NCBI GenBank assembly: GCA_001599755.1
Contig: BCHX01000006.1
Coordinates: 855,336 to 919,335 of the forward strand
DNA: 64,000 nt
DNA from: Gliomastix tumulicola
Lineage: Eukaryota > Ascomycota > Sordariomycetes > Hypocreales > Bionectriaceae
Direction of reading: 5' to 3'
Shown here piece after piece: positions 56,108 through 64,000 of this stretch. The first letter of the stretch is position 1. The number at the start of each line of letters is the position of its first letter. The notes under the pieces are model-generated. The model ran no database searches and was not told the DNA's origin. It was given only the letters and a program-made list of their open reading frames with translations. The translations under genes were made by a program, and so were the position numbers.

Positions 56108-58731
56108 GAAGGGCAGTATTTCCTCGCTGTGTGAGCGGCGGACAGTGGGAAAGGGTCAAAGTGAGGATGATGATGTCGGGGAGGAGTCGAATGTCGCTCG
56201 TCCTGGAGATTGTGTCGAGAGGTTGTTGTAGAGAAGAAATGATCTCAAACGCCAGAGGGGGGAAATGGTCCGGACTGAGACTCGTCCTCGCAAGGAACCA
56301 TAGAATTGACTGGTTCCTGGATGCTTGCACTGTACCACTCACACCTCAGGGAGGACAGGGAGGACAGGGTGCTTCAGGAGCTGGCTGGGGACCCGTCTCC
56401 AAAGATGCACTGTATTGTTAGGGGGCCAAACTCGCTAGGGGACGGGAAATCGCGCTCTCCATTTGGGCAGCTCATCCTGCCTTCTGAACGGTGATCAACC
56501 GGGGCGTCTCCCGTGCCAGAGAAAAGCACGAACACCCGAGCAACGTTGTCCGTGGCGAATGCTGGCTCGTCAAGATGGTCTTTGTGACAAATCCCATGTT
56601 TGATTTGCAAGAATGCCACTGTGACAACGGCGGAATGTTAAAATGGGGATGGACCCTGCTGGACCCTGAGACTCCACCGAAGGACCCTAGAAGACCCACC
56701 CACAGTGGACTTCAGTGGACTTCAGTGGGCTTCAGTGGACCTTCTCTCCAGTAGCTGGCCTGAGGGTGGGGCAGGAATAGGAATGCCGAGTTTTGATTGG
56801 CGGGGAGTCCAAGCCCTTATCGTTTTGGCCGTCCCTTAGCGTTCGCCTTCTGAAGTCTAATGCAGCTCTCGGGGGATGACAAGAGTGCGAGTCTGCGACA
56901 CGCTGTTGTGCGCTGGGCGCTGGGCAGTGCTTCCCACTGGGCCGTTTTTGAACAGCAGGTGGTCGAACGGATTTCTAGGCAGGAGTCAGTGTGTGTGTGT
57001 GTGTCAGACTACACCGTGCGCACTGCACTGGTTTGGCGGTGTGCTGGCCGCCCAGGGACCCGGGCGCTGAAAAACCAACAAACGTGGACAGTTCGGATGG
57101 TGTGAATAATTTGGGGGTGGCGACAACGACAAAAGTGGGACAGAAGCTCCCTGGGACACACCTGAAAGGAAAGATGTGCAGTCACAAAAGGGCTGTTGCA
57201 GTGCATCCCGTGCCCTCCCACTCATTTACAGGATGCCTGCCGTCATTTCTCGGCTGAATTCACGGCAACAGATTTGGAGGGGCAGCAGGCAGGCATCCCG
57301 TCCTCAGTCTGTCGGACTCGCTTTCAATTCTCAGCGTCCACGTCTTCAACTGCCATCAGTTGACGCCTCTTCAACAGTAAAAGACTCGTCATCCCCGTGG
57401 CTCGGTACCACGACCGGGAGTCCCCGCCAATGATCAGTCCTTCTTTCCAGGGCAGGAATGCGAAAGCCCACCGCTGTCGCTTCCATTTGCCCAGGGGAAC
57501 GGCACCGAGCGCGTGGCCCCGGAGCCACCCCGAAGCGGCCAGTGACGCTAGACTTTCTTCCCCATACCTACTTACCTACCCTACCTGATGGTTGGTTGAC
57601 GTGGTTCCGTGGGAGGGTGGTATCCCCGGAATCGTCGGCCAAGCGAAGTCCCTTTCCGTTGTCGACGAAGCTGTCAGGCAAGGACGCGGGCGCCTACTCC
57701 GTAGAACCCATGGGCCATGTGCGAGCTATCACATGTCACTTTTGACTGTGGGCTCGTATCGACGATGCGTTCCGTGATCCTGCTGGTCGGGGGGGAGGAG
57801 TTTGGTTTGTTTGTTCATGCAAGCACGCACGGGCGCGCTGCTCTGGGCGGAGAGGGAGAGAGAGAGGGGTACACCGACATCGCAGCGACCCTTGCTGGTT
57901 CAGAGGATATGTGAACCGGGTCATACTGATAAGAGGACATGCGCGCGCGCTACGACGAGCCCCCTGGAATCCCTCCCCTTGGTGATGTCGTACGAGTCTG
58001 GTAACCCCCGAGAGTTGAGCACGGGAGCTTGGGATTTGCTATCTCGGTCTGGTCGGACTTGAGGATGAGACGATCCGGACACCATCTTCGACCAAACGTC
58101 CATTTCGGTGCCTCTTAACACACCTGAGAATAACTGACACGCACGGCCCAAGACAGAAGGTGATCTTCACTCACCGCATTTCTCAGACCTGTCAGAAAAA
58201 AGCCACGCCCGCAGTTGGCTCGGGACGGCGGGAGATGCTCAGCAGAATCAAGGCAACCGCTTACCCTTTATGGAGGGCTACGCCTTTCGTTGGGCAGATG
58301 ATTTGCACCTTTGATGCCACTTTTGGGGGACGAGGAGGTGTGTGTGGGAATGAGCCATTTGATTACGGCATCAAGCTGTCGAGTTGGCTGGCTCTGCTGA
58401 CTTGGATGTGTGCATATTACCATCCACCTTTATGCAACCGCGCCGCATCCTGCTGCAGCGCTCGAAAGCACAGCTCATCATTTGTCCAAAATATGGGCTC
58501 TGACAGCACGGTAGTTGACTGGAGGGAGAACGGACCACGTGGGATTCGACTTGGCCTGAGAGCCATGTTCGCAGATATCGGAACGGATCATCCTGAATTC
58601 CCTTGATGCACGCCGTCACGCCAACATGGCGGGCGGCCGCCCGTAGGATGGGTTTGACATTGCTCTAGGTTAGGTAACCCCCACCGAATATCAACATCGG
58701 TTCTATCCGGCACGACATGACACACTCGCTC
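56108..58731. other. 2.6-kb gene-poor region upstream of the GATA-finger gene
   Basis: No gene supported. Notable are a 10-bp unit (CAGTGGACTT-like) repeated four times at 56703-56742 and a (GT)n run at about 56990-57004. Confidence 0.45.
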
Positions 58732-59568
58732 CTATGCGAGGTTGTAGTACATGTCGATGCTCCTGATCTTGAACACAGCATCAACAGCAGGAGGACCAGC
58801 ACTCCAGCCGATATCCCCGTTCGCCCAGTTGTTGAACACCCACGGACCCGACACGCTCGGCACATCCTCCGTCGTCTCCCAGACCTTGACGCCGTCGAGA
58901 TACCACTCAACCTTGCCCTCCGTCCAGTCCAGACGGTACTCGTGCTCGGTGCTCGTCACGTCGGCGGGGGGATCGATGGTGGTATGCGTCTTCTGCCCGT
59001 CGCCGTTGGCGTCCTGGTTCGTGAGCCAGATCTTGCGGGTGCCGCCGTTGGACTGCGAGTTCGGGTCGGAGAGCCACTCGATGTCCGTCTCCTGGCTGTC
59101 CGACTTGTAGAAGAACATGCCTGCCGCTCGTCAGTCGGTGAGCCAATCAATCCCCAGTACCCATTACCAGTGCTTACCGTTGCAGACGCCAGCGGGCTCG
59201 GTGAGGATCGCGACAGTGCGGACACTGGCGTATCGGATGTTGGATGCCGACGTCACCACCTCGGCACACGTGTACGGCATGCTCGTCTGGCCACCGTTCA
59301 CGAGCAGCTCGAGGTACCCATCCCGAACAATGGCGTTCTCCCTGAGGTATGTATGGGTGCTGCCAACGGGGTAGGCACTCCTCTCGAGACCAGCCGGTAG
59401 GTCGGAGCCCTCAAAAGTCCAGAGCGAGTGGTTGTCGAACTCGCTCTGGCGGTCGACCAGGTACTTTCCGTTCACCCGCTCCGGGGTAGGCGAGCGCTTC
59501 GTCACCTTGGAAAAGGGGTTGGCCGCGGCAAGCCCGGCCACGGCGAGGGATAGAAGTTGAGCACGCAT
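58732..59568 (-). CDS. GH16 endo-glucanase-like protein
   Basis: Secreted GH16 enzyme (beta-glucan or related polysaccharide endohydrolase or transglycosylase). Exons 59568-59178 and 59120-58732 join in phase to 259 residues. Seen: a signal peptide and a KR pro-site region, the strand with GYLELLVNGG, and the catalytic E141-T-D143-I-E145 motif directly after the intron. The rest is the beta-jelly-roll (DWTEGKVEWYLDGVKVWE). The ExDxE spacing is the non-bulged fungal type. A TATAAA (59640-59645, minus strand) lies 72 bp upstream. Confidence 0.94.
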
Positions 59569-62500
59569 GATGGACTACTGATGATGCCTTGCCTTCACTC
59601 ACTCCTTACTCTATCGACAAGATGTCTGTCGATCGACTCTTTATACCCATCGTCGCCTACCGTCTTCCGATGAGCTACGGCGGCTGAGCGAGCAGGCCGA
59701 CCTCATGACGTTTGAAACACCAGCAACCCTAGCCGATCCACCACGGCAAAAGCAGGATGCTCACCATTTCTCAGCCGATCGTTTGAAACGGCCCTATTCT
59801 GAGAGGAAACGTCACCCCGGAACGTTACTTTGTCGGGATTAATACGCTGGGGAACTTGGTCGCTGACCTCCCTGAAAGGGCGAAGCGGCATCCACTGGGA
59901 TCGGACTTTTAGCCCCTGAGTCGTTGGTCGTGATCTTCGATTGTACGTTAAAAAAGGAGAATAGAATAGAGAGATGATGAGAAGGAACGGGCTGGAGTCA
60001 TGACGGACCGCAGTGGTTTCATGTTAATCCTGACTGGTTCAGCATTATGAGGTGAGCGGGAGGCGGCATCGTGATCTCCCAGTGACCCTAGCTCAGGCCA
60101 TAACCGTCCAGCGTGGATCGACATTGCATGATCCAAGATGAGTCAGACGTCAGGACATGATGCATTCGTCGCAGATTCAAGCCATTCTGGTCGTTTCAGG
60201 CTTTACGTTATGTTTCTCCATACATCCCCCCGGCTGCTGCTCCGGAGGTCCCGTAGAAGGTCAAGATGGGATATGTGGATATGCAGGACTACGAAAGCCC
60301 TGGAACTATTGGTACCCCGGATCTTCATCATACGATAGGCATGACATGACGACCCTCCCGCTCTCTGCCGAGATTTCCACGGCTTTGGGACCTGAGTAGA
60401 TGATCGAGCGGCCCGATGATGATCTTCAGGGCCAATGCTGCGTTGTCTGGGCGTATTTCATACAGTCCTGCTATATCGTATCTGCGTAGGACAACTAAAC
60501 TCGATAGGCTCAAGCAAATGTCCTCGATTATGTAGCCAAGTTAAGGGAATAACCGGAAGGGAAAACTTCGCTTGTGGTAGCAGATCTAAACGGCGGGGTT
60601 TAGCTCGGCGAGGCTGCCAAGAAGCGCCCAAAAGGCTTTGAGACGGCTTGACCAGTATCGTCTTTATGACGAGCGTGTTGAAGCGGGTGGTGTATCAACG
60701 CCTTATATTATTCAGCATGGTGCCCGTGCGGGTGAAGCCTGTATAGGTCAACTCGAGACCGTCGGCGGCCGCCATCGGAAGGGGAGTGAGTGTTGTTGCT
60801 TTACTCCACCGACTAGACTAGATTACAATAGCTGTACTTGTGCCTGCAGCTGTGCTCTTAGCTCGGGATAGAGTATGCCCCGTGCAGTTCAGCCATGCTC
60901 TGGTCCATGGACAGGTGCCAGGAGCTCATTGGGCAGTTGTATGTCTCTGGGCAGCCTCCCGAATGGCAACGGATCGCCCTGCAACGCTGGTCAGAGCAGA
61001 GCGACTCGGCACTTCTTTTATTGTCATTAATAGAACCCATTCAGTTAGACAAATGGTCAGTTCCGGGAGCTAGCGCTGGCGCACATAGAGCTTCTACGTA
61101 ACAAATAGATCTAATATCGAGAAGCTAATGACTCGGAATATACTGTATCTCAGTCCATCTTGCTATCAAAATAGGTTACTATAAAAATAAATAAAAGAAG
61201 GAGGGAAAAAGATGGGAAAAGAGAAGAACTCAGTCATCTGTGGGCATGCTGCTGAACGATTGAACATTTAGGTCCCCAATGTTCCAAGTTTCTGGGCTTA
61301 TCCTTAAAAGATCAAGCGCCCAACTGCAGATATCATCATTGTTCTTAGGCCACCTGACTGATTTTGTCTTGTTCTGTGCCCTTGAAGACACTATCCCCCC
61401 GCTGCTCATCCCTCGTTGCTCCTTCCCTCATAGTTAGCCACTGCGCACCTACCGATAAATCAAACAAGATGCTAGAAGACAGGAGTAGTACTTAAAGCAG
61501 ATTAAATGCCCATTCTCTTACCCAGTGATTAGATGAACATAACAACCCCTGTAGTAGGTAACCTTGAGCCTTCGGGCGATGAAAAGGTGATCACATTATC
61601 AGGGCGTGCCATGGTGGTGCACCAGGGGAAGTTCGCACATGGCCGGGCTCCAGCCACTTTTTTTGCACTTCTCCCGGCCATTTCCTTTTTCAAAATCTCC
61701 ATCTTCTTGGGAATTGCTTGTTGAGATGACTGGACTTCCATGAAGCTGCACTGCAACAACCCTGAGGTACCTGCAAATCTGACTGTATGCGCCGACACCA
61801 CATGGTTGTGATGCTTCGCATGAGCCTGGAGCTACATGAATAGGGACCGAACTAGCGACATCTGAAAGTATCATCTTGTATTAATTCTCACCGACCTCCG
61901 TACTCGAGATGAAAGAGCATGTCAGTGGTACCTCCTCGACATTCCGCGGCTGAATGGTGAGAAAGTTGTCCTATTGGCGTATACTAACTAGACCATGCCT
62001 CCGATCTATTATTCAGTTTTTAATGCCATCAACGCCTGGAGGAATAAAGAACAATTCCTTCACATGGATATGCAAATTTTGCCTTTTTTTTTTTTGGCGT
62101 TTTTATTTATTGCTTCTGGCATCCGTGTGCGCTTTCTGTGGCGTGTGTGGCGGGCTGTGGCTTATAACGTAAACTAAGCATGGCTCATGGACGGGGAGGA
62201 GGACTGGCTGGAGGTGGCTGAACAGGACACTCTATTGCTTTATTCGTCGCGACTTGAGAGGAGTACTAAAGGCGTCCGAGGACCGCCAAAAATGAAGAAG
62301 GACGACCCAAAAAAAACATACAACAGCCAGGATTCGCTGGTCGTCACCGACCCAACTACTAATTGGCCGCTTCTCAGCTTATCTATGGGGGAGCGGACGG
62401 GACCCCGAGTTCTCTAAGAGCTATGGTCGTATGTACCTGTGTAGCGTTGGTATTTGGGTTATATTGCTAGCATCCAGAGGATGAAGTTGATGTTACTGGT

Positions 62501-62776
62501 CGACACGAGGTCGTGGCCGGTTGGCGCCATACCTACCTACTGAGCCACCCTTTCTCAAGTAAGCCCCTTAAGTTTCAGTGTAGGAACAAGAACACTTTGG
62601 TGGCTGGATACAAGGAGGTCGGAGCCCCCAGTATAAAGACTTGAGGATTCTCGCCTCTCTTGTCTGTCCTGATAACTCACAACTTCTCTTCCCCAAGACC
62701 AACAAGCCACGAACTCACACTATCATTAAGCCAACGCCTCCACACGATTAAAACAACAACCTTCTTTCTCTACACC
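59569..62776. other. 3.2-kb gene-poor, AT-richer region
   Basis: It starts with the GH16 promoter (TATAAA at 59640-59645). Between 60100 and 62500 there are only short overlapping frames and no recognisable transposon or gene domain; decayed repeats cannot be excluded. At the right end a TATAAA at 62632-62637 belongs to the gene at 62777. Confidence 0.45.
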
Positions 62777-63118
62777 ATGCAGCTCACCCAGTCCTTCACC
62801 CTCGCCCTGGCGGCAGCGGCCTCGGCCGCCAACGCCTACGTGATCCGCACGTACCCCGGCCCCAACTGCACCGGCGAGGGCCAGGACATCAACGTCTGGG
62901 ACAACACCTGCCGCAACCAGGAAGTCCCCGAGACGCGGTCGTTCCGCGTGCTCACCCTCGGCGCCCACCTCCAGTGGGCCGACTTCTACCGGACCTTGGC
63001 CTGCGTCCTGCCCGCGGAGGAGACGTTCCAGGCGGACGGCCGCAGCGACAGGTTTGAGATGGGCGAGTGCCTGACGCTGCCCTTCACGGCGGTCACCTTT
63101 GGCTCGCGCTCTGGTTAG
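62777..63118 (+). CDS. small secreted protein, four cysteines
   Basis: Single-exon protein of 113 residues with a signal peptide (MQLTQSFTLALAAAASAANA) and a mature part of about 94 residues. It has four cysteines (NCTGEG, NTCRNQ, LACVLP and GECLTL) and a glycosylation-type NCT. No known family recognised. Size, signal and cysteines fit a small secreted protein or candidate effector, but nothing in the sequence shows a host role. The start at 62777 was preferred over an upstream ATG at 62660 because it places the signal peptide at the N-terminus. A TATAAA lies at 62632-62637. Confidence 0.72.
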   Translation: MQLTQSFTLALAAAASAANAYVIRTYPGPNCTGEGQDINVWDNTCRNQEVPETRSFRVLTLGAHLQWADFYRTLACVLPAEETFQADGRSDRFEMGECLTLPFTAVTFGSRSG

Positions 63119-64000
63119 AGAGGTCGTTATTATCTGCTCGTTGACAGCGACAAGAAAGTTGAGGGCACTAATAATCTTGACTGGGCTATTTGGGGGGTCT
63201 TAGACTGATGATTCGTTGAGGGGGTAGTAGACTTTGGAAGCCAGGGATGGTTGGTTGATTTAGGAGTGGCGCAGTTTGCGGGATAACAAGGTGGTTGGTA
63301 ATAGTCTTAGCTCCGGTTACTGTTTTCCAGAAGGCAAAATGTTTTTTTTTTTCACACGCATCACGGCTCCCAGTGCGACGGCGCCGTGAGGACAGTGAAG
63401 CGGGAATGCGTGCCTGTATCCCCATGCGCAGACTCACGTGGGCAGGTCGGGAGTCTTCCCGACCAAAGCCTCAACTTCACCATTGACCTCCGCCCAACAC
63501 CTCTCTACTTGCTCAAGGGGAGCTACGTCACGCTATCTTCGTTGTACTCCTCTTAACAATCACTTCGATAAACTCATCGCGCGATATTAAACTTATCAAC
63601 TTGAGATCGCTCCGCATGTCGTCGAGATCTTGTGGCACGCTGACGGGCATGTGAGCCAGAATTACCAGCGAGCCCCCGCAAGCCGATAGTAAAGAATCGT
63701 TGAAGCTACTTTTTGATAGGCTGTAGGTGCGCTTGAACCAAATAGGCTGATCATGTCACGCAGGTCTTGATCAAGAGGTCCAGGAACGATATGCGGTGCA
63801 TGCTGGATGCGGCGAAGCCTAAGAGAGAGAGGAGGAGGTTGACACCAACTACACCCTCCACATGGGAAGCTGCAAAAAGTGCCAGACAAACAACAGCCAA
63901 TCGCAACAGTCAGCTGAGCGACTTTTGTTATGAATAAATGCCAAAAAGTCCAGCGTATGATTGGGCATCATCGCTTTACCATTGCACCCTTTAGCGAGTT
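63119..64000. other. right edge, possible fragment of a minus-strand gene
   Basis: Between 63753 and 63534 the minus strand has a coherent frame of about 73 codons (DQPIWFKRTYSLSKSS through DDMRSDLKLISLISRDEF to a stop) that looks like the end of a protein whose start would lie nearer or beyond 64000. An intron-like acceptor with a T-rich tract precedes it on that strand near 63868. No family recognised. Confidence 0.2.

Noticed and set aside
63534..63889. Coherent-looking minus-strand frames near the right edge
   Set aside because: They could be the end of a gene lying mostly outside the window, but two frames compete and no family is recognised; kept only as a low-confidence note.

Overview
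The window is nuclear DNA of a filamentous ascomycete (Pezizomycotina, plausibly Sordariomycetes; I cannot fix genus or species). Support comes from intron-rich genes with short GT-AG introns of about 50-110 bp, a fungal Zn2Cys6 regulator, a HET-domain protein, the fungus-restricted families DUF3632, DUF6594 and the fungal PD-(D/E)XK family, and an AA9 polysaccharide monooxygenase. I reconstructed 23 intact or probably intact protein genes by joining exons at splice sites and checking the reading phase across every junction, plus one hypothetical ORF, one frameshifted gene and two pseudogenes. I found no tRNA, rRNA, transposon or CRISPR array.

Left part (0.6-14.7 kb). A divergent acyl-CoA ligase/SDR pair is followed by an aldehyde dehydrogenase. 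All three proteins end in a canonical type 1 peroxisomal targeting tripeptide (ARL, SRL, AKL). With an acyl-CoA dehydrogenase about 4 kb further on they look like a peroxisomal alcohol/aldehyde-to-acyl-CoA oxidation module. A frameshifted PD-(D/E)XK pseudogene, a DUF6594 membrane protein and a weak hypothetical ORF lie between. A soluble fumarate reductase and a secreted lysozyme-like (SLT-fold) protein close this part.

Middle part (17-38 kb). A 12-exon tyrosine-decarboxylase-like gene contains a 5-nt micro-exon, a GC-AG intron and a 36-bp poly-G run. Next come a DUF3632 gene with a frameshift, a DHA2-type MFS transporter, an AA9 LPMO, a HET-domain protein and a GH43 arabinofuranosidase/xylosidase. 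A divergent PRISE-type reductase and Baeyer-Villiger monooxygenase pair suggests a small oxidative tailoring unit.

Right part (39-64 kb). This holds a large Zn2Cys6 regulator, an SDR, an NmrA-like protein with a dense GATA-site array upstream, a secreted guanyl-specific ribonuclease, a pseudogene with RIP-like stops, a GH5 beta-1,6-glucanase, a pectin methylesterase, a divergent GATA-finger protein, a GH16 glucanase and a small cysteine-containing secreted protein. Long gene-poor stretches (14.7-17.1, 47.8-51.4, 56.1-58.7 and 59.6-62.8 kb) separate them.

Taken together the region encodes secreted plant or fungal cell-wall degradation (AA9, GH43, GH5, CE8, GH16), peroxisomal oxidation, some specialised redox tailoring and regulatory proteins, as in a plant-associated or saprotrophic fungus.
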